Source of the DNA: a bacterium
GTDB taxonomy: Bacteria > Patescibacteriota > Dojkabacteria > JAKAPS01
Assembly: GCA_021806925.1 (NCBI GenBank)
Contig: JAKAPS010000009.1
Coordinates: 1 to 38,171 of the forward strand
DNA: 38,171 nucleotides
Direction of reading: 5' to 3'
In this document: positions 7,635 through 16,836 of the stretch, one piece after another
Numbering within the stretch: position 1 is the first letter of the stretch
Layout of the letters: the number at the start of each line of letters is the position of its first letter
Made by a program: the position numbers and the translations under genes
Notes under the pieces: generated by a model
What the model was told of the DNA's origin: nothing
What the model saw: only the letters and a program-made list of their open reading frames with translations
The model's database searches: none

Positions 7635-8915
7635 ATGAATTTAAATGAATTAGAATCAAAAAACTTAGCTCAATTGCGTAAAATTGCTAAAGAGAAGGGT
7701 GTTGTTAACATTAGTGAATTTAGCAAAGCAGAGCTTATACTTAAAATTGTTGAAAAAACAAAAACATCTCAATCAGAAGAAGGTAATATCGCTGTTGAGG
7801 GTGTCCTTGAGGTTATAAACGATGGAGCACATGGTGTGCTTAGGAGTTTAAGACTTCTTCCAGGTGATAATGATGTTTATGTTTCTGGTAGCCAAATAAA
7901 AAGATTTAATCTTAGAAAAGGTGACTATATATCTGGATTTGCAAGGGCTCCAAAAGATAATGAAAAATATTTGTCTCTTTTAAAACTTGAAAAAGTTAAT
8001 AACAAGAGTCCTGATCTAGCTGCAAAAAGAGTTCTATTCGAGCAATTAACTCCAATATTTCCTAATAAACAAATAATACTTGAAACAGAGTCTAATATAT
8101 TGTCAACAAGAATTATTGATCTTCTTGCTCCTATTGGTAAAGGTCAAAGGGGTATGATTGTTGCTCCTCCAAAATCCGGAAAGACATTCCTTTTAAAGGA
8201 TATTGCAAATGGTGTAGCTAAGAATGACCCTGAAATCCATTTAATGGTCGTTTTAATAGGAGAGAGACCTGAAGAAGTAACCGATATGAGAAGATTTGTC
8301 AAGGGCGAGGTTATTGCTTCAAACTTTGATGAGCCTCCAGAAAATCAGGTGAGAATTGCTGAACTTGCTCTTGAAAGAGCTAAAAGTTTGGTTGAAGATG
8401 GAGCAGATGTTATGATCTTAATGGATAGTCTAACAAGGCTTGCAAGAGCATATAACATGGTGTTACCAACATCTGGAAGAACTCTTTCAGGTGGTTTTGA
8501 TCCGGTTGCCCTTTATCCACCAAAAAGATTCTTTGGTGCTGCAAGAAATTTTGAAGAGAAAGGTTCTCTTACAATTATTGCAACAGCATTAGTTGATACA
8601 GGTTCAAGAATGGACGACCTTGTTTATGAAGAATTCAAAGGAACAGGGAACATGGAGCTTATGCTTGACAGGAAATTATCTGAAAGAAGAATATTTCCTT
8701 CTATTGATATTCTTCGTTCATCTACAAGAAATGAAGAACAATTATTTTCAAAAGATATGTTAAATGATTCATGGAGAGTCAGGAGAATGATTGATGCTAT
8801 ACGTAACGCTTCTGTAACTCAGGACAGAGCATATGAAGGTATTGAAGCATTCATAGATAAACTTAAGAAGACAAAAAACAATAAGGAATTCATTGCAAGT
8901 CTTTATGAGAATTAA
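7635..8915 (+). CDS. rho: transcription termination factor Rho
   Basis: A hexameric RNA-dependent ATPase that ends untranslated transcripts. The 426-aa protein shows a Rho_N helical domain (residues 3-40), a cold-shock-like RNA-binding domain (about 53-122, [16 protein letters not shown] then the VYVS segment), Walker [10 protein letters not shown] (177-185), catalytic stretch [10 protein letters not shown] (about 205-214), Walker B ILMDSLTR (261-268) and the Q/R-loop region [20 protein letters not shown]. Length is normal, without the large N-terminal insertions seen in some high-GC phyla. It has its own promoter, behind a structured noncoding RNA; rho leaders are known sites of autoregulation in other bacteria, so such control is possible here but not shown. 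Confidence 0.96.
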   Translation: MNLNELESKNLAQLRKIAKEKGVVNISEFSKAELILKIVEKTKTSQSEEGNIAVEGVLEVINDGAHGVLRSLRLLPGDNDVYVSGSQIKRFNLRKGDYISGFARAPKDNEKYLSLLKLEKVNNKSPDLAAKRVLFEQLTPIFPNKQIILETESNILSTRIIDLLAPIGKGQRGMIVAPPKSGKTFLLKDIANGVAKNDPEIHLMVVLIGERPEEVTDMRRFVKGEVIASNFDEPPENQVRIAELALERAKSLVEDGADVMILMDSLTRLARAYNMVLPTSGRTLSGGFDPVALYPPKRFFGAARNFEEKGSLTIIATALVDTGSRMDDLVYEEFKGTGNMELMLDRKLSERRIFPSIDILRSSTRNEEQLFSKDMLNDSWRVRRMIDAIRNASVTQDRAYEGIEAFIDKLKKTKNNKEFIASLYEN

Positions 8916-8933
8916 ACAGCCATTAAACCGCTA

Positions 8934-8963
8934 TTGTATTACATCGAAAATATATGTTACTAT
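8934..8963 (+). promoter_or_regulatory. promoter fixing the start of the RRM gene
   Basis: TTGTAT at 8934-8939, 18-bp spacer, TACTAT at 8958-8963, six bases before ATG 8970. It supports the internal ATG over the longer ORF-track start, and predicts a leaderless message. Confidence 0.45.
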
Positions 8964-8969
8964 ATTGGT

Positions 8970-9233
8970 ATGAAGATATTAAAAATATCAGGTATTACTG
9001 AAGGTACTTCAAATAAAGATATAGAAGATATTTTTTCCAGACTTGGAGAAGTGTCTGATGTCTTTTTATTCATTGGTGGACCTTTGGATAAGCCATGCTT
9101 GACTGGGGAAGGTACCGTTATATTTAAAGATGATTCCAAAGTTGATGAAGCTATTGAAAAATACAATGGCATTAATATAAATGGAGGTATACTTACTTTA
9201 ACCCTTGACAATAGGGATACAAATAACTTATAA
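8970..9233 (+). CDS. small RRM-domain RNA-binding protein
   Basis: The 87-aa product is essentially one RNA recognition motif: RNP2-like LKISGI near the N-terminus, RNP1-like GEGTVIFKD in the middle, and the usual beta-alpha-beta spacing with a second helix (DEAIEKYNG) and final strand. The aromatic residues normally stacked on RNA are partly replaced (RNP1 has V-I-F), so affinity is unclear. The ORF track begins at 8934, but the extra residues (MYYIENICYYIG) lie within the promoter; ATG 8970 is six bases after a -10 box and starts the domain correctly. Single-RRM proteins of this size occur in cyanobacteria, Bacteroidetes and CPR genomes; their targets are mostly unknown. Confidence 0.75.
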   Translation: MKILKISGITEGTSNKDIEDIFSRLGEVSDVFLFIGGPLDKPCLTGEGTVIFKDDSKVDEAIEKYNGININGGILTLTLDNRDTNNL

Positions 9234-9234
9234 T
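9205..9234 (+). promoter_or_regulatory. consensus promoter, leaderless start at 9241
   Basis: TTGACA (9205-9210), 18-bp spacer, TATAAT (9229-9234): both hexamers are perfect. ATG 9241 is six bases later. The -35 lies inside the final codons of the RRM gene, and the ORF track mistook its TTG for a start codon. Confidence 0.75.
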
Positions 9235-9240
9235 ACAGAT

Positions 9241-10170
9241 ATGAGTGAATACATAAAAGTGCAAGAAGTTCCATCTGATGATAGGGCTATTAGGGGGTTG
9301 GGATTAGATACTGAAAAATATAATCCTAGTGATTTTATTGAGTCTTTACGAAAAATTAATGGTATAAATCTAGGTATACTAAATGTATTAGAGAGCAATA
9401 ATAATGATGAAGGTTTAAAAACATCCCTTTTAGTTTTAGGTAAGTTATATAGTAGTGTAGATGAACTTTTTGGTAATAAGAATGTTTCTGATGAGGTTAA
9501 GAGTAAATTATTTAAAATAGTTATAGGTGATGAAGAAAATCCTTTAAAAATAAAGGAGCATTTTTCAAAATGGGTTACTAATGTTAGTGGGGTTTTAGAA
9601 GCAAATCGTGTTTGGAATAAAAGTAAAAGAAGTAATAGTTCTAGTGCAGGTATTGCTAAGGGTCAAGATAGTTCATTAAATTTTTATGAACAAATTGGTA
9701 AACAAATTCAAAAAGATGAAGGTTCACAAGTTCTTCTTATGATAACGTTGGCTATGGAAGGTGTTTTGGATGATATTGGAAGTCATACTAAGATAAAAAT
9801 TGGGGAAGTAAGATATACTAATAAAGGTCAAATTGTTATAGCATATAAGGTTGGTAAAAAATATATTGGATTCGCTTATGGTGATGATGGTATTCTTAAT
9901 CTTTTTGATGAAAATGATACTCAAATCGTTTCTCAAAATGTGAAGCATGTAGGGGTTGAGGTGTCTGGAGATACAGCTGATAAAAATGCACACAGAGTGA
10001 ATTATATAGGAGTAGCAAGTACACAACCACTACCCGTGGAGCAGGTGCAGCCCAAACAACCCCCAACAGAATCGATTGCACAGACAGCAAAAAAAACAAG
10101 ACTAGGTAGAATTTGGGAGGGTATAGTTCATCTCCTGAGTAGGAAAAACAGAGCTAAGAAAAAGATGTAA
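9241..10170 (+). CDS. hypothetical protein, 309 aa
   Basis: No family is recognised. The start is taken at ATG 9241 (MSEYIKVQEV), immediately after a perfect promoter, rather than the TTG at 9205, which is part of the -35 box. The N-terminal half is helical and polar; residues around 180-250 look beta-rich with regular short strands (IKIGEVRYTNKG, then IVIAYKVGKKYIGFAY). A proline/glutamine-rich linker follows (PLPVEQVQPKQPPTE), then a strongly basic tail ending RKNRAKKKM. There is no membrane segment. The basic tail could bind nucleic acid or the membrane surface; this is inference only. Confidence 0.6.
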   Translation: MSEYIKVQEVPSDDRAIRGLGLDTEKYNPSDFIESLRKINGINLGILNVLESNNNDEGLKTSLLVLGKLYSSVDELFGNKNVSDEVKSKLFKIVIGDEENPLKIKEHFSKWVTNVSGVLEANRVWNKSKRSNSSSAGIAKGQDSSLNFYEQIGKQIQKDEGSQVLLMITLAMEGVLDDIGSHTKIKIGEVRYTNKGQIVIAYKVGKKYIGFAYGDDGILNLFDENDTQIVSQNVKHVGVEVSGDTADKNAHRVNYIGVASTQPLPVEQVQPKQPPTESIAQTAKKTRLGRIWEGIVHLLSRKNRAKKKM

Positions 10171-10221
10171 CCGGTACGCAAAATTGATTGAACGTATTTT
10201 TGTGTGGTTGGTGTTTGTTTA

Positions 10222-10230
10222 TGATATAAT
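10222..10230 (+). promoter_or_regulatory. extended -10 promoter of leuS
   Basis: TGATATAAT is a perfect extended -10 element, without a good -35. The ATG at 10243 is 12 bases downstream, so the leader is about six nt. Confidence 0.5.
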
Positions 10231-10242
10231 CTGTTCATATAC

Positions 10243-12540
10243 ATGAAGAAGTACTTCTATAATCTGGTCATGTTTCCGTATCCGTCTTCTGCTCTGTTAC
10301 ATATAGGGCATGCATATATATATAGTGCAACAGATGTGTATGGGAGGTATAGAAAGCTACTAGGGGATGATGTCTTTCAACCAATGGGATTTGATTCTTT
10401 TGGTATACATGCTGAAAATTATTCTTTGAAAGTAGGGAGGCATCCTAGTGAAGTTGTTTCTGAGAACATAGAGAATTTCAGAAAGCAGGTAAAGTCCCTT
10501 AATACAGATTTTTCATGGGATAATGAAATTGTAACCAGTGACCCCTCCTACTATAAATGGACTCAATGGATATTTCTAAAACTTTATGAGAAGGGATTAG
10601 TAGAAAAAAAATTATCTAAGTTAAATTATTGTCCAAATTGCAAAACTATTCTTTCAGATGAGATGGTAATTGGGGGAAAATGTGAGAGATGTTCTACTGT
10701 AACTGAAAAAAAAGAAACTTTTCAGTGGTTTTTTAAAATAACAGAATATGCGGAAAGGTTGTTAAATAACCTATCCGAATTAGATTGGCCAGAGTCCGTT
10801 ATTACTGCTCAGAGGAATTGGATAGGGAAGAGTGAAGGAGCAAGTATAACATTTGATCTTGAAGATGAGAGTGGTAATAGTTTAGGAGATACTGTTACTG
10901 TATTTACAACTCGTCCAGATACCTTGTTTGGTGCAACATTTATTGCTGTAGGATACTCACATAAATTAATCAATTTAGTACCTGAAAAATATTTAGATGC
11001 TGTAAATACTGCACTTCATATATTTAAATCAAGAAGTGATCTTGATAACGACAAAGAAAAAGAGGGTATATTTTCTGGTATATATGCAGTCAATCCACTG
11101 AATGGTGATTTGATTCCAGTATATATTACAAACTATGTCCTTGATTCGTATGGGTTTGGTGCTCTTATGGGTGTTCCAAATCATGATAAAAGAGATTGGG
11201 ACTTTGCACATAAATATGGAATAAGGGTTCAACAGGTTGTTGAATGTGAATTTGAGAATAATAAGAATGATGTATATGAGGGAGAGGGAAAGTTGATTAA
11301 TAGTGATGAATTTACAGGAATGGAATCTTCACTTGCAAGGGAAAAAATAACTAGAAAATTGAAATCAATTGGTAAGGGCGATTTTCATACAACATATAAA
11401 CTAAGAGATTGGTGTGTTTCAAGGCAGAGATACTGGGGAGCACCTATTCCAATTATTTATTGTGATAAATGCGGCACTGTTCCAATTGAAGAGAAAGATT
11501 TGCCAGTCTTTTTACCTAGTCTTGTTGAATACAAACCAACAGGCGGTGTAAAGGGACCATTATCTGGTGTAGAAATGTTTATGAATGTTACATGTCCGAA
11601 GTGTGGAGGTAATGCAACACGTGAAAGTGATGTACTTGATAATTTTGTAGATAGTGCATGGTACTATTTAAGGTATCCATTTAGTGATAATGGTATAGTT
11701 CCTTTTGTTAAGGAAGAAATGAAGAAATATTTCCCGGTTGATGTATATGTTGGTGGAGCAGAACATGCTGTACTGCACCTTTTGTATTCAAGGTTCCTAT
11801 CAATGGTATTGTTTGATATGAAGTATATAGATTGGGAAGAACCATTTAAGAAACTAAGAACAAGCGGACATATAAAGAATAAGGGGATAAAGATGAGCAA
11901 ATCTAAGGGTAATGTAATTATACCAGATGAACTAATAGCAAAATATGGTGCAGATACACTTAGGTTATACTTACTGTTTGCTTGTCCATTCGGAGAAGGC
12001 GGTGATTTTATTGAAGAAAATATAGCTGGTATAACAAGATTTCTTGAAAGAGTAAAAAAAGCAAATGAACTTAAAAAACGTGACGTGAGAATCGAGTCTG
12101 GAGAGGAGATTAATTTATTTAATGATCTAATCAGAAAAATATCACTTGATATTGATAACTTCAAATTCAATACAGCAATATCATCAATGATGATATATTT
12201 AAACAACCTATATACTAATGGTATTGATGAGGAGCTATACTACAAATTACTTACTATGCTGTATCCGTTTGCTCCTGAAACTGTAGTGGAATTAATTCCA
12301 GAAGGATTTGAGTTAAAGTGGCCTAAAATAGAGGAGAGTGATAACATAAATTTAAGTAAAAAATTAATACCTGTACAAATAAATGGTAAATTCAGGTTCA
12401 CTATTGATGTTAAATTAATTGATATGAGTGATGAAAGTAGAGTCTTTAAATACATAAATGAAAACAGTAAGACTAAACTTGATTTACAGAATGCTAAAAT
12501 GTATTATGTAAAGGATAAAATCTTAAACATTGTATTATGA
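10243..12540 (+). CDS. leuS: leucyl-tRNA synthetase
   Basis: A class I aminoacyl-tRNA synthetase charging tRNA-Leu. The 765-aa protein carries FPYPS (11-15), the HIGH motif (20-23) and KMSKS near residue 549. Between them sit a zinc-binding insertion (CPNC...CERC, about 129-150), the CP1 editing domain (about 205-390, with TRPDTLFGATF as its threonine-rich motif and a YGFGALMGVPNHDKRD motif), and a second Cys pair (CDKC...CPKC). The anticodon-binding helical domain follows at about 630-720. It is about 60-100 residues shorter than typical LeuRS, with only ten residues before FPYPS, so it is a streamlined form. Its stop overlaps the next start (ATGA), indicating coupling with the cyclophilin gene. 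Confidence 0.95.
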   Translation: MKKYFYNLVMFPYPSSALLHIGHAYIYSATDVYGRYRKLLGDDVFQPMGFDSFGIHAENYSLKVGRHPSEVVSENIENFRKQVKSLNTDFSWDNEIVTSDPSYYKWTQWIFLKLYEKGLVEKKLSKLNYCPNCKTILSDEMVIGGKCERCSTVTEKKETFQWFFKITEYAERLLNNLSELDWPESVITAQRNWIGKSEGASITFDLEDESGNSLGDTVTVFTTRPDTLFGATFIAVGYSHKLINLVPEKYLDAVNTALHIFKSRSDLDNDKEKEGIFSGIYAVNPLNGDLIPVYITNYVLDSYGFGALMGVPNHDKRDWDFAHKYGIRVQQVVECEFENNKNDVYEGEGKLINSDEFTGMESSLAREKITRKLKSIGKGDFHTTYKLRDWCVSRQRYWGAPIPIIYCDKCGTVPIEEKDLPVFLPSLVEYKPTGGVKGPLSGVEMFMNVTCPKCGGNATRESDVLDNFVDSAWYYLRYPFSDNGIVPFVKEEMKKYFPVDVYVGGAEHAVLHLLYSRFLSMVLFDMKYIDWEEPFKKLRTSGHIKNKGIKMSKSKGNVIIPDELIAKYGADTLRLYLLFACPFGEGGDFIEENIAGITRFLERVKKANELKKRDVRIESGEEINLFNDLIRKISLDIDNFKFNTAISSMMIYLNNLYTNGIDEELYYKLLTMLYPFAPETVVELIPEGFELKWPKIEESDNINLSKKLIPVQINGKFRFTIDVKLIDMSDESRVFKYINENSKTKLDLQNAKMYYVKDKILNIVL

Positions 12541-13286
12541 AGATATTTTTCAAAGTTGTTATTCCTTTAGTTGCTGTTTTTTTTGTGTTGTTTTTTGCTT
12601 GGGATATATTCTATGCAGGTAATAATTCAAACTCCAATAGTTCAGTAATAGGGAATTCAAGTACATGTAATATTAAATATATGCCAAATATAAAACAATA
12701 TAACGGATACCCAAATATGTGTATCAATGAGAATACTGACTATTATGGTCAGATACAAACGTCGTTGGGGAATATAGATATAAAATTGTTAACACCTATT
12801 GCACCTAAAACAGTAAATAGCTTTATATTCCTTTCAAAATCGGGCTTTTATAGTAATTTGACCTTTCATAGAGTAATTCCTGGATTTGTAATTCAAGGAG
12901 GAGACCCGACAGGAACAGGAACAGGAGGCCCTGGATACAGTTTTGCTGATGAAATCAATCCATATATATTAGGGTTACAGGATTCTGTTATACAATCAAA
13001 CATACAAAGCGGTTACATATATTCACATTCACTTCAAACAATTCATCTAACACAAGGTGTGCTTGCTATGGCAAATTCTGGGGCAAATACCAATGGTTCA
13101 CAATTTTTTATCACATTAAGTGATCAAAGCTCTTCACTTGACGGCAAATATACTCCATTTGGGATTGTTACAAAAGGTATGAATATTGCACAGTCAATTG
13201 CAAATGTTCAAACTGATTCTAATAACAAACCTTTAAAAAATGTTGTTATATACAAGATATTAATAGGGGATAAGCCATTTAATTAA
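12537..13286 (+). CDS. membrane-anchored cyclophilin-type peptidyl-prolyl isomerase
   Basis: The 249-aa protein begins with a hydrophobic signal anchor (residues 1-27) and no lipobox, so the catalytic domain should lie outside the cytoplasmic membrane. A Ser/Asn-rich linker (28-60) leads to a cyclophilin domain at about 70-247: FHRVIPGFVIQGGDPTGTG holds the catalytic Arg and the FxxQGGD motif, and MANSGANTNGSQFFITL the substrate-binding motif. An insertion of about 25 residues after the ADEINP segment lengthens the domain. It probably helps fold secreted proteins. It overlaps leuS by four bases and is three bases before the next gene, so three genes form one operon. Confidence 0.9.
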   Translation: MKIFFKVVIPLVAVFFVLFFAWDIFYAGNNSNSNSSVIGNSSTCNIKYMPNIKQYNGYPNMCINENTDYYGQIQTSLGNIDIKLLTPIAPKTVNSFIFLSKSGFYSNLTFHRVIPGFVIQGGDPTGTGTGGPGYSFADEINPYILGLQDSVIQSNIQSGYIYSHSLQTIHLTQGVLAMANSGANTNGSQFFITLSDQSSSLDGKYTPFGIVTKGMNIAQSIANVQTDSNNKPLKNVVIYKILIGDKPFN

Positions 13287-13289
13287 TAT

Positions 13290-13901
13290 ATGCATTCTTT
13301 TGGTCCATTTGATGACAGTGGAAGAAATCCTGGAGAAGATGCTGAAGTATTATTGATAGCTAGGGTATTACTTGAATTATCAAAATTTAACGTTGGAAAA
13401 TACACAGCAGAGGTTGATAATAATAAGCTTGGGATAGAAAAAAGATTCTATGGCGGTAAAGATTCTAGACATCCTCAATTTTGTAAGTACATTATTACAA
13501 GTGAGGGAGCAAATAACGAATATTTCTCAATAATTGTTAATCAAAAAGATATTACAGCCACTGTAAAAGATCATAATAGAGATATTACATTCACCTCTGG
13601 CAAGAATTTTAGTGTACTGAGTGGAAGCACTTATACATCAAATCATTTAGGTTTTAGGATTTACTATCCAGATGATACTACAAATTTTGAATCTGCAGTT
13701 TATCGATTGCTTGCTCCCATAGCAGGAATATTAGAAAATGCACATAAGTTCGAAAAAGTTATTGAAGAGGAAGGAACAGATACGCCAGAACAACAAGATG
13801 TAGATCCTACTGATTCTGATGAGCCAATGACTCCAATACAGGAGGCTATGAAAGTCTTAGATGAACTTATAAATGAAAATTCGAGTGATGGGGCAGAATA
13901 G
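13290..13901 (+). CDS. hypothetical protein, 203 aa
   Basis: The third gene of the leuS operon, three bases after the cyclophilin stop. The soluble 203-aa protein has a helical start (EDAEVLLIARVLLELSKF), a beta-rich centre (about residues 40-130), a helix near 135-155, and a very acidic low-complexity segment (EEEGTDTPEQQDVDPTDSDE) before a final helix. No signal peptide or recognised domain. The helix, antiparallel strands and acidic tail could suit a chaperone-like or adaptor role, but this is a guess. Confidence 0.6.
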   Translation: MHSFGPFDDSGRNPGEDAEVLLIARVLLELSKFNVGKYTAEVDNNKLGIEKRFYGGKDSRHPQFCKYIITSEGANNEYFSIIVNQKDITATVKDHNRDITFTSGKNFSVLSGSTYTSNHLGFRIYYPDDTTNFESAVYRLLAPIAGILENAHKFEKVIEEEGTDTPEQQDVDPTDSDEPMTPIQEAMKVLDELINENSSDGAE

Positions 13902-14487
13902 GACACAGGTTAATAATAAAGTCGTAAGGTGAATGTATTTACACATTTCCATTGTATTTTTCTTAAAGTGCTTCTTAATGTGTTGTCGTTGTACAGAAAA
14001 GCACTTTTTATATGTGTTGGAAGCTGTTCCTCTGCAGATTCGATAGATTTGCATATAAAAGCATTTTCTGCTGCAATTTTCTTTATGAGTTTTTGGATTG
14101 TATTGAATTCTCTAGGAAGAGAAATAAGGATGATATTTGGTTCAAACTGAGGGTCAAGCATAGTAAATCTTAATAGGCAAATTATATGAGATGTGAGAAA
14201 CAATTGCAAATAAAGGAACTTTTGACTATATAGAATATTAAGATCTGATATACATCTGCTGCTCTGGTAGTGGTACTGTATATGCAAGAAATCTAATACT
14301 CTATAATCTGTTTACCAGGCAGCAACTATAGCTGAAGATGGCAATTTATAAAACAGGTAATAAGAAGAATCACATACACAGGAGAGCAGAATTCAAAAGA
14401 CAAAGGGATTATCAATATTCTGGTTGATTCCCAACTTTGGCGGATAAAAATATGTTATTATTCCTGGGGGTTGTGTATATGATGCTT
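13902..14487. other. gene-poor stretch with a possible minus-strand gene remnant
   Basis: No convincing intact gene. The minus-strand frame 13910-14287 contains a protein-like stretch (from MLDPQFEPNIILISLP, about 80 aa) that looks more like real coding sequence than chance, but I recognise no family and it has no promoter or ribosome site. Bases 14412-14487 on the minus strand resemble, in two frames, the expected C-terminal continuation of the hypermodification gene upstream. The region reads as decayed accessory DNA. Confidence 0.35.
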
Positions 14488-15360
14488 TCAGCGAATTCTA
14501 TTGCTTGCAAGATTTGGGTAGCGAACTCGACAATATTTGTCAGTTTCACAAAAGAGCCCTTGGCAATCAATTGCATGTAATTTTCTCCCCCATAGATTTT
14601 TGAATTGGATTCCAAGCCTTTTAAATTCTTCATCTTGGTTTTCTACCATATATTGAATAATATATGAGAGAGGCTTATTGTCCGTATCTTCAAAACATTT
14701 TGTAATGCCGCGTTGCGCTCCTGGTCCTGCAACAGTAAAATCATTTTCATCAAAATTAAATACCGTACTGTAATGAAGATCAATAGCAATTTGGTATGCC
14801 ATGAAATCCCCAATCATTGGTAATGTATGTAATATTATATAGAGTTCTTCTAAAGTTTTTGCATTTAATAATGCATGTTTTTTCTTTCCAGAAACAAAAA
14901 GTTCATGAAGCATCTGTAGATGATTTTCGTACTTCTTGGATAAGCCATATATATGTGTGGATGCAAGAATGAATGCATTTCCATATATGACTCCTTCTTC
15001 ATTTTTTATCTCTTCAAGGAGTGTGGCGTACCTTTTTGTATTGAAATTTTCTAAAGAAACAGGTGCTCCTAATTTTTCTTCTAACTTTTTCCACGTCGTA
15101 TCTTTATTCAGTAATCGAAAGAAGATAATTCTGAATAGTGTATCTTCAGGGGGTGTTTGATTTGCATAAATGACATCCTTGATGAGACATTGAGAAACCC
15201 TATCACTTGCTCTATAGGTATTACAAAATTTATATGTTTGCAATATTGGATCTTTTGTGAATGGTGCTGCTTCTCCGTGGAATTTTTTAAAAAATATTTC
15301 TTGACGCTCAGCTGCAAAATACCAGTACATGTCAAATATATACTGTCTCTTTTTTATCAT
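14488..15360 (-). CDS. putative DNA base hypermodification protein (5-hmdU kinase helical / aGPT-PPlase family)
   Basis: The 290-aa protein matches my knowledge of the helical, DNA-glycosylase-like family that Iyer and colleagues linked to thymidine hypermodification in phages (alpha-glutamyl/putrescinyl thymine pyrophosphorylases and the helical domain of 5-hydroxymethyl-dU DNA kinases). Recognisable blocks in order: MYWYFAAERQEIFFKKFHGE (11-30), DPILQTYKFCNTYRASDRVS (37-56), EDTLFRIIFF (72-81), LPMIGDFMAYQIAIDL (180-195), NFDENDFTVAGPGAQRGI (202-219), ENQDEEFKRLG (240-250) and LHAIDCQGLFCETDKYCRV (261-279). Here the P-loop kinase domain is absent. The protein stops at NRIR, where relatives continue for about 25-30 residues to a PPKWG-like end; similar residues (SAKVGNQ) lie beyond in another frame, so the C-terminus is probably lost. 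Without partner genes nearby its substrate is unknown; a defence or mobile-element origin is likely. Confidence 0.75.
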   Translation of the reverse strand: MIKKRQYIFDMYWYFAAERQEIFFKKFHGEAAPFTKDPILQTYKFCNTYRASDRVSQCLIKDVIYANQTPPEDTLFRIIFFRLLNKDTTWKKLEEKLGAPVSLENFNTKRYATLLEEIKNEEGVIYGNAFILASTHIYGLSKKYENHLQMLHELFVSGKKKHALLNAKTLEELYIILHTLPMIGDFMAYQIAIDLHYSTVFNFDENDFTVAGPGAQRGITKCFEDTDNKPLSYIIQYMVENQDEEFKRLGIQFKNLWGRKLHAIDCQGLFCETDKYCRVRYPNLASNRIR

Positions 15361-15828
15361 ATCTTTTAATTTTCTTGTATTATATCTGCATCAGTAAGAA
15401 GAATACAAAATCCCCACTCTTCTTGTCTTGTAAGTAACAAATTCAAATGAATTTTTTTTACATTTCATCTTATGACGGTAGAGGGGAACTATAATCTTCC
15501 CATTTTAGAAACAACCTAAAGAGTTTTTTACCATGCTGTATTTTTTAATATTTCGGGAAAAGTGAAATAAGGTAAGAAACAGGAGAGTGGTCCATTAAAT
15601 TTACGTATACATCAAAAAAAATGATTTAATGTCCACCATTAGGAAATCACATTTATGCTTCGATTACCCTCTTTTTGAACTGCTCGGAATTTCCAGGTGG
15701 TTGGATTTTCCCCCTCCTGAAACAATTATAAATGGTGAATATGAATCTTACAAAGAAATACTATTAGTGATTCGGAGAGTACTTGAAATGCCAATTCCTC
15801 ATTCTATATCCGTATGACTCTTTAGGTT
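15361..15828. other. 468-bp stretch without a supported gene
   Basis: Apart from the promoter at its left end there is no supportable feature. The 62-aa plus-strand frame at 15629-15817 (LFELLGISRWLDFPPP...) lacks a promoter, a ribosome site and any recognised motif; it may be a fragment of an older gene. Base composition is patchy, with several G/C-richer words, as in other decayed accessory DNA. Confidence 0.4.
15381..15410 (-). promoter_or_regulatory. promoter of the hypermodification-family gene
   Basis: On the minus strand: TTGTAT (15410-15405), 18-bp spacer, TATAAT (15386-15381), then 20 bases to the ATG at 15360. An intact promoter suggests the gene is still expressed despite its shortened end. 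Confidence 0.5.
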
Positions 15829-16836
15829 TTATGATCTTGAAGTAATGAATTCATACGAATTAACAACGTTGATTGGTGTGCCTCCTTTTCGATAAGTATC
15901 TATTTCCTGTAGGATATTTTCGAAATTGCTTCCGTTTAAGCTTTTCTCATTAATTAACGATATCAAACTATCTGTTATCGTATTATATTTTATATTTTCA
16001 TTCGGCTTTCTGTAATCAAAGATAGAAAGAGACAATTTTTCATATAAAGGAATGAATGATTCAATAAAAGATTCAAGTGCTGCATTATCAGCGATGAAGG
16101 GTTTTAGATCATTGATGATATCATTTTTATAGGCATTAAAAGTAGTAAGAACTTTTCTGTCAAGATTTATCTTAAATTCTAAATCTGCCTGAATATGTAA
16201 GTCTTTATCAAGCTCTTGAAGATCTGGTCGTATTCCTTTTTCCAAGAACCATAAAAGATCAAAATAATCTCTTCCTTTAGGGATAGATCTATTTTCTCGG
16301 CCTATTTTCTTGTCTCTAGTAAAGATGGCATTTACTTTCCCGGTAAATAAAAGAGGAAGTGGATATGCTTTTATAATGTAACTTTGTCTTGGGATAAGAT
16401 CAGGCTTTGTATTTGAAAAGGATGTCTTTTGTATATCAAGCTTAACATATAATATCTCACTTTCACTTGCATTACTTACTCCTAACATCCGTAAAATCGG
16501 AAATTTTAATGTAATTGTCTGGTTATTATTAGTTACAGATGCATAGATATCATCATATGCAAGTTCTCTTTTAAAATACTGTATTAAGTCATCTTTGAGA
16601 TTGTTGATGTTAACTGATTCTATGAAATCGAGGTCAATATCTTCTGAAAGTCTAGGTAACTCATAACATATTCTCAGGCAAGTTCCTCCCTTGAAAAGTA
16701 AATTTCTATAAGTAACAGATGTATAGATGTATTCTAATATATATTCAATAAGAGACATCTTTAGTATACTCCTCAGATACTCTGGTCTGTCTTTGCGGTC
16801 TTTTTCAATTATTTGTTTTAACTTTTCAAGAAACAT
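15829..16836 (-). CDS. AbiEii-type nucleotidyltransferase toxin
   Basis: The toxin half of a type IV (AbiE) toxin-antitoxin pair. The 335-aa protein has the nucleotidyltransferase motif I segment LLFKGGTCLRICYELPRLSE followed by DIDLDF (about residues 46-72: the GG and the paired catalytic aspartates) and the KGRDYFDLLWFLEKG motif near 190 typical of AbiEii/AbiGii. AbiEii proteins transfer nucleotides, and relatives such as MenT modify tRNA acceptor stems, arresting translation. The gene overlaps its antitoxin by 11 bases and is translated after it. All expected catalytic residues appear intact, so the system may be active. Such pairs act in phage defence and in keeping mobile elements. Confidence 0.88.
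   Translation of the reverse strand: MFLEKLKQIIEKDRKDRPEYLRSILKMSLIEYILEYIYTSVTYRNLLFKGGTCLRICYELPRLSEDIDLDFIESVNINNLKDDLIQYFKRELAYDDIYASVTNNNQTITLKFPILRMLGVSNASESEILYVKLDIQKTSFSNTKPDLIPRQSYIIKAYPLPLLFTGKVNAIFTRDKKIGRENRSIPKGRDYFDLLWFLEKGIRPDLQELDKDLHIQADLEFKINLDRKVLTTFNAYKNDIINDLKPFIADNAALESFIESFIPLYEKLSLSIFDYRKPNENIKYNTITDSLISLINEKSLNGSNFENILQEIDTYRKGGTPINVVNSYEFITSRS

Noticed and set aside
9205-9240. TTG start at 9205 for the 309-aa hypothetical
   Set aside because: That TTG is the beginning of a perfect TTGACA -35 box; ATG 9241 follows the matching TATAAT by six bases.
13910-14287. 125-aa minus-strand ORF as a real gene
   Set aside because: Part of it is protein-like, but there is no promoter, ribosome site or family match, so it is kept only as a possible remnant.
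15629-15817. 62-aa plus-strand ORF in the accessory island
   Set aside because: No promoter, motif or neighbour supports it; length is within chance for the region.
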